DNA from: Streptomyces coelicoflavus
GTDB taxonomy: Bacteria > Actinomycetota > Actinomycetes > Streptomycetales > Streptomycetaceae
Assembly (NCBI RefSeq): GCF_003112555.1
Contig: NZ_BEWB01000002.1
Coordinates: 744,001 to 808,000 of the forward strand
Reading direction: 5' to 3'
DNA: 64,000 bases
The position numbers and the translations under genes were made by a program. Positions 1-8,558 of the stretch are shown here, one piece after another (the stretch's first letter is position 1; every line of letters begins with the position of its first letter). The notes beneath the pieces are model-generated. The model was not told where the DNA came from and did not search any database. It was given only the letters and a program-made list of their open reading frames with translations.

Positions 1-1
1 G

Positions 2-979
2 CTGTACCCGCTGCGGGACAACGTCGTGCTGCTCGCCGCGCTGGCCGCCGCCGTCGCCGTGCCCTTCCTGCCGCGCACGTCGCCCTACTTCGAGAACCCG
101 ACCCCGACCGCCTACGCGCCGCCGGTCCCGGCCCGCTTCAAGCACGTCCCGCTGCTGCCCTTCCTGCGCCGGGTCCTCACCCGCCCCAACCTCCTCCTCG
201 AGCTGCTGCTCATCCGGGTCACCTACGCCGCCTACTCCCAGGTCCGCCTCGCCGCGACCGGGGGCAGCAACTCGGCGGGCCGGGCGCGGGCCGAGGAGCA
301 CGGGACGCAGATCCTGGACCTCGAGCGGTTCCTGCACATCGACATCGAGCACACGATCAACCACGCGGTGGTCGGCGTCGGCTGGCTGCGGGACTTCTTC
401 GACTTCTACTACACGTCGTTCCACTTCATCGTCCCGCTGACCGTCCTCGGCATCCTGTACTGGCGCCGCCCGGTCGACTACCGCTGGGCCCGCGCCTCCC
501 TCGGCTTCGCCACGCTGCTGGCCCTGGTCGGCTTCTGGCTCTACCCGCTGGCCCCGCCGCGGCTGATGCCGGGCCTCGGGATCATCGACACCGTGCACGG
601 CGTGCAGGACTTCTCCAAGCCGGACTACGGCACGCTGACCCACCTCACCAACCAGTACGCGGCGATGCCGTCGCTGCACTTCGGCTGGTCGCTGTGGTGC
701 GGGGTGGTGATCGCGGTCATCGCGCCGAGGATGTGGATGAAGGCCCTGGGCCTGCTCCACCCGCTCTTCACCGTCTCGGCGATCGTGGCGACCGGCAACC
801 ACTGGGTGCTGGACGCGGTGGGCGGCGCGGCCGTGGTCGCGGCGGGCTTCGGGCTGACGTACTGGTTCCAGGGCCCGCGGGCCCGGACGGCCGTGGCGGC
901 GGCGAAGGAGCCCGCGGAGCCCGCGCCCGGCGTCAGCAGCGGCCCCCCGGCCCCGGCGAAGGACCGTACCGCGAGCTGA
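2..979 (+). CDS. PAP2-family membrane phosphatase/phosphotransferase, 5' end outside window
   Basis: Membrane enzyme of the PAP2 (lipid phosphate phosphatase, AUR1-like) family. The frame is open to the left edge, so the real start is outside; the first GTG in view is at 26. Numbered from 26, several hydrophobic helices are followed by the PAP2 signatures AAMPSLHFGW (about 212-221) and GNHWVLDAVGG (about 257-267), which carry the catalytic His residues and the Asp. The last 40 residues are an Ala/Pro-rich tail. The 3' end overlaps the convergent gene by 47 bases. The substrate (a polyprenyl or inositol phospholipid is typical of the family) cannot be read from the sequence. Confidence 0.85.
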   Translation: MYPLRDNVVLLAALAAAVAVPFLPRTSPYFENPTPTAYAPPVPARFKHVPLLPFLRRVLTRPNLLLELLLIRVTYAAYSQVRLAATGGSNSAGRARAEEHGTQILDLERFLHIDIEHTINHAVVGVGWLRDFFDFYYTSFHFIVPLTVLGILYWRRPVDYRWARASLGFATLLALVGFWLYPLAPPRLMPGLGIIDTVHGVQDFSKPDYGTLTHLTNQYAAMPSLHFGWSLWCGVVIAVIAPRMWMKALGLLHPLFTVSAIVATGNHWVLDAVGGAAVVAAGFGLTYWFQGPRARTAVAAAKEPAEPAPGVSSGPPAPAKDRTAS

Positions 980-2588
980 TCCGGTACTCGCCCGGCTCGT
1001 CGACCGTCAGCCGGGTGAACTCGCCCTCCTGCGCGAGACACCCGCCGTCGCTGCGCAGCCACGGCGACCAGGCGACCCGCACGGTCACCGCGCCGGGCCG
1101 CGCCACGCGCAGTACGAGGTCGGCGGGGCCGGTGGAAACGACGGTGCCGGGCGCGGAGACGAGCGGTACGGCGTCCCGCACCCGGTACACCTGCCAGTGC
1201 GCGTCCCGCCAGACGGGCTCCAGCCACTCGGGCCGCCGCTCCGGGTCCCGGACCAGCTTCGCCTCGGCCCTCGCCGGACCGTCCGGCTTGCCGAGCGGGG
1301 CGACGACGAAACCGACCGCCCACCGGTCCAGCCACTCCCGGTAGGTGGCCGCGGAGAAGCTGCCGTCGTAGAACAGGCGTCCGCGTTCCACGTCGAGCTG
1401 CCGGTTCCAGCCGCGGGCCATGTTGACGTGCGGGGCGAGCAGGGTGGCCTCCCGGTGATTGCGGGCGGGCACCACCTCCACCCGCGTCCGGTCGGCGCCG
1501 AACCCCTCCAGAGCCGCCACGACACCCTCCGTCTCGGCGGCCCAGGCGGGCACGACGGTGGACACCCTCAGGTCGCTCACGGTCTTGCCGCCCACCCACC
1601 ACACGGAGTAGGCGAGCGCGACGGCCAGCAGCCCCCGCGCGAGCCGCCGCACCCGGTCCGCGGTGAGCGCGGGCGGGGCGGTGAGCAGGGCCGCCAGCAG
1701 CACGGCGGGCGCGAACAACTCGGCGAACCGCTCGACGTTCGTCCCGACCGGCGAGGCGATCAGATACGTCAGCACGGTCCCCAGCGCGTACACGGCCCCG
1801 CTCCACCGGGCGACCCGCCAGGTGTGCGGGGCCAGCACGGTGACGGCGAGACCGAGCAGGACCGGCGGCCAGATGCGGGCGAACGGCATCGGCTGCTCCC
1901 CCGTGAAGGGGAAGAACAGCGTCGTCAGCCCGACCACGGCCGCCGGGGGTATGAGCAGGACGAGGGCGCGCCCCCAGTCCCGTACGAGCAGGAACGCGGC
2001 GCCCACGACGGCCACGAACAGCCCGGCCACCGGCGAGGCCATCGTCGCCAGCGCCGCGTACCCGGCGCCGAGCCACAGGCGCCGCTCCCGCACCAGCGGC
2101 ACGCAGGCCGCCAGGGCGAGCGCGACGCCGAGCGCGAAGGTGGCCCGGCCCGAGGCGACGTCGCACCACAGCGCCAGGGAGGCGAGCAGCGCGGGCCACA
2201 CGGGCCGGCGCACCCCGCCCCGCACCAGCAGCACCGCCGCGAGCCAGGAGGCGGCGAGCCCGGACACCACCGTGACGGTGCGGACACCGACCAGCGCCAT
2301 CAAGTACGGCGAGAAGACGCTGTAGTTGGCGGTGTGCATCCCGCCGTACCAGAACAGCCCGTACGCCGAACCCCCGTGGTTCGAGGCGAAGTCGGCCCAC
2401 GCCTCCTGCGCGGCGAGGTCCCCGCCGCCCGTCGCGAGAAACGCCCACCACACCGCGTACAGCGGAATGGTGGGCAGGGTCGCGAGCAGCGGCACGCGAT
2501 GCCGGCGCCCGAAGGCGCGCAGGGCGTTGCCCGGACGTCTGTCCCGGCGCTGTTCGGGCCGGCGGACGGTGAGTTCGGCAGGGGCCAC
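933..2588 (-). CDS. polytopic membrane protein, possibly GT-C type glycosyltransferase
   Basis: A 551-residue protein with a short basic N-terminus, roughly ten hydrophobic segments over residues 30-340 and a soluble C-terminal part of about 170 residues. The first outer loop (about residues 60-95) is rich in aromatic residues and glycine and holds the Asp in WADFASNHGG. This layout resembles GT-C lipid-linked sugar transferases, but no family motif is decisive, so the enzymatic role is a guess. It starts at GTG with only a weak GGAAA ribosome site. The gene stands alone and converges on the PAP2 gene. Confidence 0.75.
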   Translation of the reverse strand: MAPAELTVRRPEQRRDRRPGNALRAFGRRHRVPLLATLPTIPLYAVWWAFLATGGGDLAAQEAWADFASNHGGSAYGLFWYGGMHTANYSVFSPYLMALVGVRTVTVVSGLAASWLAAVLLVRGGVRRPVWPALLASLALWCDVASGRATFALGVALALAACVPLVRERRLWLGAGYAALATMASPVAGLFVAVVGAAFLLVRDWGRALVLLIPPAAVVGLTTLFFPFTGEQPMPFARIWPPVLLGLAVTVLAPHTWRVARWSGAVYALGTVLTYLIASPVGTNVERFAELFAPAVLLAALLTAPPALTADRVRRLARGLLAVALAYSVWWVGGKTVSDLRVSTVVPAWAAETEGVVAALEGFGADRTRVEVVPARNHREATLLAPHVNMARGWNRQLDVERGRLFYDGSFSAATYREWLDRWAVGFVVAPLGKPDGPARAEAKLVRDPERRPEWLEPVWRDAHWQVYRVRDAVPLVSAPGTVVSTGPADLVLRVARPGAVTVRVAWSPWLRSDGGCLAQEGEFTRLTVDEPGEYRISSRYGPSPGPGGRC

Positions 2589-2699
2589 GGTCGGGGTTTC
2601 CGTTCGAGGTCATCGAGCGTGCCCGGAGTGGACACACGTGCGAAGACGATAAATCGAACAGAAACGTTGGCCCGGACCGGGTCCGGCTCCCGCTCCGGC

Positions 2700-3389
2700 T
2701 CAGCCGGTGCCGGAACCGGCCCCCTTGCCGGGGGTCCAGTCCCACTCCACGATCTTCTCGGCGAGCTTCGGCAGCCTGTCGTCACCGGGCTTGACGTCGA
2801 TGTAGAACAGCGCCTCGTCCGGGTGCTTGTCGTCGCCGCCCCAGCGGACCACACCGCCGCACTCCGCGAGGATGTCCCGGATCACCGTCAACTGCTGCGG
2901 GAAGAAGCCGCCCCGCACTCCCGACGGGTAGGAACCCGGCCGGATCTGGACCGCCGTACCGGACGCCTGGTTCGACTCGGCCATGCCCTTGCGGACCGTG
3001 GAGGGGTGGCGCCAGCCGGTCACGTCGCCGTGGCGCAGTTCGTCGACCTCGTAGTGGAAGCGGCGGACCACATGGACCAGCACGGTTTCGACGTCGCCCA
3101 TGCGTACCTGGACGCCGTCGACCGGAAGGCCCGGTACGGGTCTGGTGTAGACGTGCCCGCGGTTGTCGGCGGTCTTCTCCATCTCCCAGCCGTTGCGGGA
3201 CGGGACGCCGCTCAGGACGCGCTTGTTGCGCTCCTGCGCCTTGCGCACCGACTCGCGCAGCTTGTCGGGTTCCGGACCGGCCGGCTGGGCGAGGGCGGGG
3301 GAGGACAGCACCTGGGAGCCGACGGCGGCCCCGGCGGCCAGGAAGGCGGCACGGCGCAGGACGTGGCGGCGGGACAGGGGGGTGGTCAC
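2700..3389 (-). CDS. Tat-exported M15 peptidase-like protein with missing zinc ligands
   Basis: A 229-residue protein with a twin-arginine signal (RRHVLRRAAF, then a hydrophobic stretch and an ALA cleavage site near residue 34). Residues 139-149 (SNQASGTAVQI) align with the M15 D-Ala carboxypeptidase/endolysin motif S-x-H-x-x-G-x-A-v-D-I, and residues 183-198 (WGGDDKHPDEALFYID) with the closing WGGdW..pDpMHFeI motif. In this alignment the zinc ligands are replaced: His by Gln141, Asp by Gln148 and the last His by Leu. It is therefore probably a binding or structural protein, not a peptidase. It is the third gene of an operon; its GTG start overlaps the stop of the preceding gene (GTGA). Confidence 0.75.
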   Translation of the reverse strand: MTTPLSRRHVLRRAAFLAAGAAVGSQVLSSPALAQPAGPEPDKLRESVRKAQERNKRVLSGVPSRNGWEMEKTADNRGHVYTRPVPGLPVDGVQVRMGDVETVLVHVVRRFHYEVDELRHGDVTGWRHPSTVRKGMAESNQASGTAVQIRPGSYPSGVRGGFFPQQLTVIRDILAECGGVVRWGGDDKHPDEALFYIDVKPGDDRLPKLAEKIVEWDWTPGKGAGSGTG

Positions 3390-3832
3390 GTGTGGGTGCC
3401 CTTCTTGTGGTGTGCGATGACGAGCCAGGTCAGGACGAGTGCGCAGATGCCGAGCAGCAGGGTGGCGGGGTTGAGATAGGACGGGACGACCGCCTCGGTC
3501 ACCCGGCCGTCACCGGCGCGGCAGCCGAAGTGCAGCGGCACGAAGGTCGGTTCGTAGCCGGTGACCCTGCCTTCGACGGCCTTCGCACAGGCCTCGGCCT
3601 GGGCGTGGTCGTCGAAGAAGAACAGGTGGAGCAGCCCCCAGGTGTACATGCCGACCGCCGCGTCCCAGGCCAGTACGGCCGCCGGGCCGAGGAGGGTCGT
3701 GCCGTTCCGGCGGGCCCGCACCAGGCCGGTGACCGCGCGGACCGTGAGCCACACCACGGCGACGAGACCGGCCAGCAGCAACAGCAGCAGGACGGCCCCC
3801 TCGTGCTCGGCGTAGGGCTGGTCGCCTGACAT
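3386..3832 (-). CDS. small membrane protein between lysin-like genes
   Basis: A 148-residue protein of unknown family. Hydrophobic segments are visible at about residues 13-33, 48-70 and 118-140. Between them lies an extracytoplasmic-looking loop with two cysteines (near AEACAKAVEG and HFGCRAGDG) that could form a disulphide. The ATG at 3832 is chosen because it lies 14 bases after the stop of the lysin-like gene; longer readings run into that gene. Its stop overlaps the next start. Position in the operon suggests a membrane partner for the cell-wall-type proteins on either side. Confidence 0.75.
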   Translation of the reverse strand: MSGDQPYAEHEGAVLLLLLLAGLVAVVWLTVRAVTGLVRARRNGTTLLGPAAVLAWDAAVGMYTWGLLHLFFFDDHAQAEACAKAVEGRVTGYEPTFVPLHFGCRAGDGRVTEAVVPSYLNPATLLLGICALVLTWLVIAHHKKGTHT

Positions 3833-3846
3833 GTGCCGTACTCCTG

Positions 3847-6075
3847 TCAGAGGTTGCGGGAGATGGAGTTGTACTTCTCCATCACGTAGTAGAGCCCCAT
3901 TCTCTTCTTGGCCTCCTCGTAGGCGACGTCGCCGGGACCCTGGTAGCGGCGCAGGACCTCGTAGATCTCCTGGTCCGTGTAGCCCAGGGTGGGCTGGCGC
4001 AGGGCCGGTGAGTCGTCGTCGCCGCCGGGCTTGCCGTCGATGTCCCAGCGGTGGATCAGCGCGACGCTGGTCAGGGCGTACGTCTCGCTGTCGTACGCCT
4101 GCTTCCACGCGTTGTACTTGTCCTCGTCCACCGACACGTCCCGGCGCGGCTGACCCGACCCGTACCCCTTGTCCAGCGCGTGGTTCCAGGCGCCGATGAG
4201 GGTGACGGCGCGCTGCTTGGCGATGCCGGTGGAGGTGTCCCGGATGTACTGCCGGGTCGTGTTGAAGGCCAGGATGACCGCGGCCCAGGCCGCCTCGTCG
4301 TCCGGGGAGATGTGCCGCATCTCCCAGTAGGCGGTGGTCTGGATCAGCGCCTTGCGCATGTTGTGCCGGTTCGACAGCTCCGTGATCAGGTCGTCGTGCG
4401 CGGTGACGGTGCGCTCGAAGCACTTCCAGTGCTGGTACGACCGCAGTCCCCCGTCGAGGGGGAAGCCGAGGGACTCCATGTACTTGCCGACGTCGGTCTC
4501 CATGGCCGTCGTGACGTCGGGGCTGAGACGGGTGTCGGGCTTGACGCCGCGGGGCGGGTCGAAGGATCCCTGACCGCTGTCCCGTCCGGAGGCGATGTTG
4601 ACGTCGATGTTGATGGAGCCGCTGCCGGAGCCGACGGTCTTGGTGACGATCTGGTCGTAGGCCCAGTTCGCGGGCAGCGGGTATCCGAAGTTGCCGGAGA
4701 ACCCGGAGGACATGTCGGACACGAACGACGCCGAGGCGTGTCCGGCGTCGGACACGCGCGTGCACACGTTGCGCGGGCCGTACACGCCGACCGTGTACCG
4801 GTTGCCGTCGTCGCGCATCGCGTCCTCGATGCCCTTGAAGTGCGGCAGGACGCTGTCGGTGACCTCGTAGTCGTACGCGTCGAAGTCGACGGCGAAGAAG
4901 ATCCTGGCCCCGGACTTGAACCCGTGGTCGAGGGCGGCGTTGATCGCGGCCTGGCCCGCGGCGCGCCCCAGCGGATAGCTGAAGTCGCTCGCGCCCCGGC
5001 CGAAGGTCTGGTAGATCGGGAAGCAGCGCATGCCCTCGTCGGCGATGGTCTGCAACTCCCCGGACTGGATCTCCTTCTCGGGCACCGTGCCGCCGCCCGG
5101 GACCGGGTTGGTGAGGTAGCGCCCCACGATCGTGATCCCCTCCGCCTTGAGGGCCTTGGCCCGGTCGGGGGTGATCCGGGTGACGCCGTCACAGGCGGAG
5201 CCCTTGCGGTCCTGGTCGCCGTACGACACCAGCAGCGACGCCCAGGTGGAGAAGTCGCCCTGTCCCGTCACCGGGAGCTTGGCGAACGACTGGAACGAGC
5301 GGACGGCGTCGGCGAGCGCCGAGGTGAAGGTGCCGCCGAACGACACCGGCCGCGCGTTGAGCAGCATGCCCGCGGTGAAGAGCTGCACCCAGGTGCCGGA
5401 CGACCCCACCGACAGCGTGTGCGCCTTGATCCCGGACTTGGTGCCCGGCCCGAAGTTGCCGTTGGCCACGCCGTCGGCCATACCGATCGTGTACTGCACC
5501 GCGTAGAGCATGGCCGTGGCGACGGTCCGGGAGTGGTGTCCGTCGCAGGGCACGATGTAGAAGTCCCGGCGGTTGACGAACTCGCCGTTCATCCACTGCT
5601 GGACGGCCCTGATCTGCTCGGAACCGCCGTTGACGGTGACGTACGGGTCCATGTTCAGCAGGCCCTTGAAGACCTTCGGGACCACGTCACCGCCGGGGTA
5701 GGCGAAGTCGACACCCATGTCCGACTTCAGCGACAGCACCGAGTCCTGGACCCGCTCGCTGTACGTCCCGTCGATGCCGCCGCCGTCGTACCCCTTGCAG
5801 TACAGGCCGGCCTGCACGATCCGGACGATGTTCTCGGGAGCGCCCGAGGCGTGGATGTTCGGGTACTTCGACTGGAGCGTGGAGAGCGTCGTGGGGCCGA
5901 AGTTGTTCGACAGGCCGGAGATGCCCAGCTCGTACTGGAGCGCCCGGGTCAGGGCGTACATCACGGTCCAGCTCGTCTGGCCGTTCTCGTCGAGCCGCGA
6001 TATGCCCAGCTTGGCGCCGTCGTCATACGTGGTGTTGATGAACTGCTGCGCTGCGCGCACCATCTCGTCAGCCAT
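3847..6075 (-). CDS. Rv2525c/YbfG-like glycoside-hydrolase-like protein with peptidoglycan-binding-type repeats
   Basis: A 742-residue protein. Residues 1-285 hold repeats of the peptidoglycan-binding type (NNFGPTTLSTL, IDGTYSERVQ, NGNFGPGTKSGI, GTFTSALADAV). Residues about 295-500 form the DUF1906 (Rv2525c-like glycoside-hydrolase-like) barrel, with acidic residues at D296, D397 (FFAVDFDAYD) and D491 at strand ends. Residues 510-742 are a helical region of unknown role. Length and layout match Bacillus YbfG. There is no signal peptide, which is odd for a wall-active protein. It starts at ATG with a GAGAGGAAG ribosome site and is the first gene of a three-gene operon with a membrane protein and an M15-like protein. 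Confidence 0.85.
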   Translation of the reverse strand: MADEMVRAAQQFINTTYDDGAKLGISRLDENGQTSWTVMYALTRALQYELGISGLSNNFGPTTLSTLQSKYPNIHASGAPENIVRIVQAGLYCKGYDGGGIDGTYSERVQDSVLSLKSDMGVDFAYPGGDVVPKVFKGLLNMDPYVTVNGGSEQIRAVQQWMNGEFVNRRDFYIVPCDGHHSRTVATAMLYAVQYTIGMADGVANGNFGPGTKSGIKAHTLSVGSSGTWVQLFTAGMLLNARPVSFGGTFTSALADAVRSFQSFAKLPVTGQGDFSTWASLLVSYGDQDRKGSACDGVTRITPDRAKALKAEGITIVGRYLTNPVPGGGTVPEKEIQSGELQTIADEGMRCFPIYQTFGRGASDFSYPLGRAAGQAAINAALDHGFKSGARIFFAVDFDAYDYEVTDSVLPHFKGIEDAMRDDGNRYTVGVYGPRNVCTRVSDAGHASASFVSDMSSGFSGNFGYPLPANWAYDQIVTKTVGSGSGSINIDVNIASGRDSGQGSFDPPRGVKPDTRLSPDVTTAMETDVGKYMESLGFPLDGGLRSYQHWKCFERTVTAHDDLITELSNRHNMRKALIQTTAYWEMRHISPDDEAAWAAVILAFNTTRQYIRDTSTGIAKQRAVTLIGAWNHALDKGYGSGQPRRDVSVDEDKYNAWKQAYDSETYALTSVALIHRWDIDGKPGGDDDSPALRQPTLGYTDQEIYEVLRRYQGPGDVAYEEAKKRMGLYYVMEKYNSISRNL

Positions 6076-6292
6076 GGGCCGGCTTCCTCTCGGACGGAGG
6101 GCGCCGCCACCCGAGCCCGAGTGAGGCCGCGCTCGACCGGCGCGAGTCGGGCAGAGGTGGTGCGTGCCCGCCGCGGTCGTGTGTCAGGGGGTGACCTGTT
6201 GCGAGTGCCTGAGGCGCACACACTTTAGGCACACGAAGATCACACGGCCCAGAGTGCGGCTCATGGTTGGCGCAATTGCGCACGCCGACGCG
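6076..6292. other. intergenic region with 12-bp palindrome
   Basis: No gene is supported here. It must hold the promoter of the minus-strand lysin-like operon. A perfect palindrome GCGCAATTGCGC lies at 6270-6281, 11 bases after the stop of the DUF397 gene. It could be an operator, but no partner regulator is obvious. Confidence 0.4.
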
Positions 6293-6499
6293 TCACTTGT
6301 GGGTGGTGCGGGCCCAGTCGACGAAGGTGGCGAAGACGGCGGGGGCGAGGGTGAGGGTCGGGCCCGCCGGGGTCTTGGAGTCGCGTACGGCGACGGTGGC
6401 GTGGGGGGTCTCGGCCACTTCGAGGCAGTCGCCACCCTGGTCGCTGCTGTAGCTGGACTTACGCCACTGGGCCGTCGTCGGTATGGCCTTGCTGTCCAT
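6293..6499 (-). CDS. DUF397 protein of a WhiJ-type cluster
   Basis: A 68-residue protein with the DUF397 pattern: WRKSSYS near the start, then GGDCLEVAE, VAVRDSKTP and a closing F..F..WAR. Such proteins are usually encoded beside an XRE regulator with a DUF5753 C-terminus and an HATPase, as here. In Streptomyces these clusters (WhiJ-type) influence differentiation, and the small protein is thought to oppose the DNA-binding partner. The ATG at 6499 lies inside the 3' end of the regulator gene (41-base overlap), so the two are translated together. Confidence 0.9.
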   Translation of the reverse strand: MDSKAIPTTAQWRKSSYSSDQGGDCLEVAETPHATVAVRDSKTPAGPTLTLAPAVFATFVDWARTTHK

Positions 6500-7307
6500 A
6501 GCATTCCTCCATCACCCGGCGAATCAATTCCGCCGAGTCCTTGAGGGACAGCGCGGCGGCCCGGAGGTGATCGTAACGGAGCGAACAGTCCTTGACCGTC
6601 TCCGGGTTGGCGGTCGGATGACCGCTGCCGTACCTCTCCGTGTAGAGGATGGTCGGGTCCTTGGCGAAGCGGTAGAGGTTGAATGAGCCGGTGAGTCCAG
6701 GGTGTGCGCCGACGGAGAACGGCAGCACCTGGACGTTGATCCGGGGATTGTTCTCGAAGGACAACAGGTGGGCCAGTTGCCCGCGCATCGTGTCCCGGCC
6801 GCCGATCTCCTGGTGGAGCGCGGCCTCACTGAGGACCGTCCAGAAGACCGGCGGCTCCTCCTTCTCGAAGATGCGCTGGCGGGCGAGCCGTACCGCGGTG
6901 CGGTCGTCGAGGTCGTTCGGGTCGAGTGTGCCGAGCACGGCCCGGACGTAGGCGTCGGTCTGGAGCAGGCCGTGGATCATATGCGTCTGGAAGGTGCAGA
7001 TCTCGGCCGCCCGCCCCTCCAACTCGGCCACCTGTTGGAACCAGGCCGGTACCTGACTGCGCATCACCAGGTCGACGAGTCGGGACAGTAATCCTCCCGT
7101 ACCCAGCGCAGCGTCCACCCGTTCGCTGAACTCCGGCGTCGGCAGTTTCCGTGCCGTCTCGATCTGGCCGACCAACGAGCCGGTGTAGTTGATGATGTCG
7201 CCGAGCTGCCGTTGGGTCAGGCCGGCGGCCTCCCGGTGGCGGCGCAGCTCGAAGCCGTAGTAGTCGAGCGGCGAGGCGCCCGGGTCAAGGACGTTGATGT
7301 GGGTCAC
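6459..7307 (-). CDS. XRE-family regulator with DUF5753 domain (WhiJ-type)
   Basis: A 282-residue DNA-binding protein. Residues about 15-75 are a helix-turn-helix of the XRE type (GLTQRQLGDIINYTGSLVGQ); residues about 90-270 match DUF5753, with RQRIFEKEEPP and LPFSVGAHPGLTGSF. The GTG at 7307 is preferred because AAGGGGG stands just upstream; longer readings run into the divergent gene. It overlaps the DUF397 gene downstream and is divergent from an HATPase gene, giving the usual three-gene WhiJ/AbaA-like arrangement. It probably represses its own cluster until relieved by the DUF397 partner (known for the family, not shown here). Confidence 0.9.
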   Translation of the reverse strand: MTHINVLDPGASPLDYYGFELRRHREAAGLTQRQLGDIINYTGSLVGQIETARKLPTPEFSERVDAALGTGGLLSRLVDLVMRSQVPAWFQQVAELEGRAAEICTFQTHMIHGLLQTDAYVRAVLGTLDPNDLDDRTAVRLARQRIFEKEEPPVFWTVLSEAALHQEIGGRDTMRGQLAHLLSFENNPRINVQVLPFSVGAHPGLTGSFNLYRFAKDPTILYTERYGSGHPTANPETVKDCSLRYDHLRAAALSLKDSAELIRRVMEECYGQQGHTDDGPVA

Positions 7308-7400
7308 GCACAGCCCCCTTCGCGCACAACTCGGTCCACTGGGGCACCGGTTGTATCCGTTGCGTAGCCCACGGTAGTCGTCCGACGTCAGGCTCGTGCC

Positions 7401-7832
7401 GTGAACGAATACTTTCCCTCGGTCCTCGCGGGCCACCGCGCGGACCAGTACCGGATGAGCTTCACCGCCGGCGCGCACTCGGCGGGGCACGTCCGCCGCA
7501 TCGTCCGCTCGTACCTGTGCGAGTGGGACCTGGCCGAGCTGACCGACGCGGTGGAACTCGGCGTCACCGAGCTGCTGGCGAACGTCGTGCGCCATGTCCC
7601 GGACCGGCGCTGCACGTTGCTGCTGCTGCGCCAGGCGGGCGGGGTCCGGGTGGAGGTGGCGGACGGGAGCCCCCGGCAGCCCGTACCGTCGGCGTGGGTG
7701 AGCCACGACGCGGAGGGCGGCCGGGGGCTGGTGCTGCTGGACGCGGTGGCCGACAAGTGGGGTGTCGCGCCGGGTGCCGGGGGCGGCAAGGCGGTCTGGT
7801 TCGAGTGCGGGGCGGGCTCCGTACCGGATTAG
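7401..7832 (+). CDS. HATPase_c anti-sigma-factor-like ATP-binding protein
   Basis: A 143-residue single-domain protein of the RsbW/SpoIIAB-like GHKL family. The N box is ELGVTELLANVVRH, the G1 region VEVADGSP and the G2 region GGRGLVLLD. Such proteins bind and inhibit sigma factors or phosphorylate STAS antagonists. GTG at 7401 is used; an ATG at 7455 (MSFTAGAHS) is a possible shorter start. It is divergent from the XRE/DUF397 pair and overlaps the convergent cysteine hydrolase gene by 4 bases. Its target is not encoded nearby. Confidence 0.85.
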   Translation: MNEYFPSVLAGHRADQYRMSFTAGAHSAGHVRRIVRSYLCEWDLAELTDAVELGVTELLANVVRHVPDRRCTLLLLRQAGGVRVEVADGSPRQPVPSAWVSHDAEGGRGLVLLDAVADKWGVAPGAGGGKAVWFECGAGSVPD

Positions 7833-8419
7833 GTGAGGGAGTCCTGCGACGGCACGACGACTCCGTACATGTCGGCGACCGTGGCGAGGGCGCCGTAGTG
7901 CACCTGACGGGCGTCGAGTTCGGTGTCCGCGACCGGCAGGGCGCGGGTGGCGCAGGCGTCGGCGACGACCGTGGGGCGGTTGCCGCGCAGGAAGGCGCCC
8001 TGGGCGGTGAAGGTCACGCACATGTGCGTCATGAAGCCGACGACGACGAGGTCGTTGTGGCCGGCCGCGTCGACGTGCTCGCCCAGGTCCGTGCCGAAGA
8101 AGGAGTCCGGCGCCTTTTTGGTGACGACGGGCTCGCCGTCGACGGGGGCGACGCTCGGGTGGATCTGCCCGACCTCGGCCCCGAGGTCGTACGGGCTGCC
8201 CTCGCCGCCGTCGTGGACGACGTGGACGACCTTGGCGCCTTCCCGGCGGGCGCGGGCCAGCAGGCGGGCGCCCGCGTCGAGCGCGTCCTGCCAGCCGTCG
8301 AGTTCCATCACGCCGGTCGTGTAGGTGTTCTGGTAGTCGACGAGGACCAGCGTGGAGTCGGCGAGCTTGGCGGGGGTGTCGTCGAGTCCGCTGACGCGGC
8401 GCAGCGTGGTTCTGGGCAT
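7829..8419 (-). CDS. cysteine hydrolase (isochorismatase/nicotinamidase family)
   Basis: A 196-residue soluble enzyme. The catalytic triad of the family is visible: Asp28 in LVLVDYQN, Lys in VVTKKAPDSFFGT and Cys in FMTHMCVTFTA. Nicotinamidase metal ligands are not evident, so an isochorismatase-like amidase or hydrolase activity on an unknown substrate is more likely. It starts with ATG and an AAGGAG site. The divergent GlxA-type regulator, 139 bases away, is the likely controller. The stop overlaps the convergent HATPase gene. Confidence 0.88.
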   Translation of the reverse strand: MPRTTLRRVSGLDDTPAKLADSTLVLVDYQNTYTTGVMELDGWQDALDAGARLLARARREGAKVVHVVHDGGEGSPYDLGAEVGQIHPSVAPVDGEPVVTKKAPDSFFGTDLGEHVDAAGHNDLVVVGFMTHMCVTFTAQGAFLRGNRPTVVADACATRALPVADTELDARQVHYGALATVADMYGVVVPSQDSLT

Positions 8420-8558
8420 GAGGGCTCCTTGGGATTCGGGTGTGGGCGGCAGCCGTTGCGTCGGCCTGCTCCCACGACGCTACGGCCGCCCGCCGGTGTC
8501 GGCAACGTCGTCTAACATGCAGATACCGACATGGCCGTGCGACGCCCCGGGAGGCACC

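Noticed and set aside
625..2745. A 706-codon minus-strand open frame over the membrane-protein gene
   Set aside because: Arg/Gly-rich shadow of the 551-residue membrane protein in another frame; no start signal and no domain.
4051..6228. A 725-codon plus-strand frame opposite the Rv2525c-like gene
   Set aside because: Val/Asp/Arg-rich antisense shadow; the minus strand carries the recognisable domains.
6270..6281. GCGCAATTGCGC as a defined operator of the WhiJ-like regulator
   Set aside because: It lies after, not before, the regulator and DUF397 genes, and a 12-base palindrome of this kind can occur by chance; kept only as an intergenic note.
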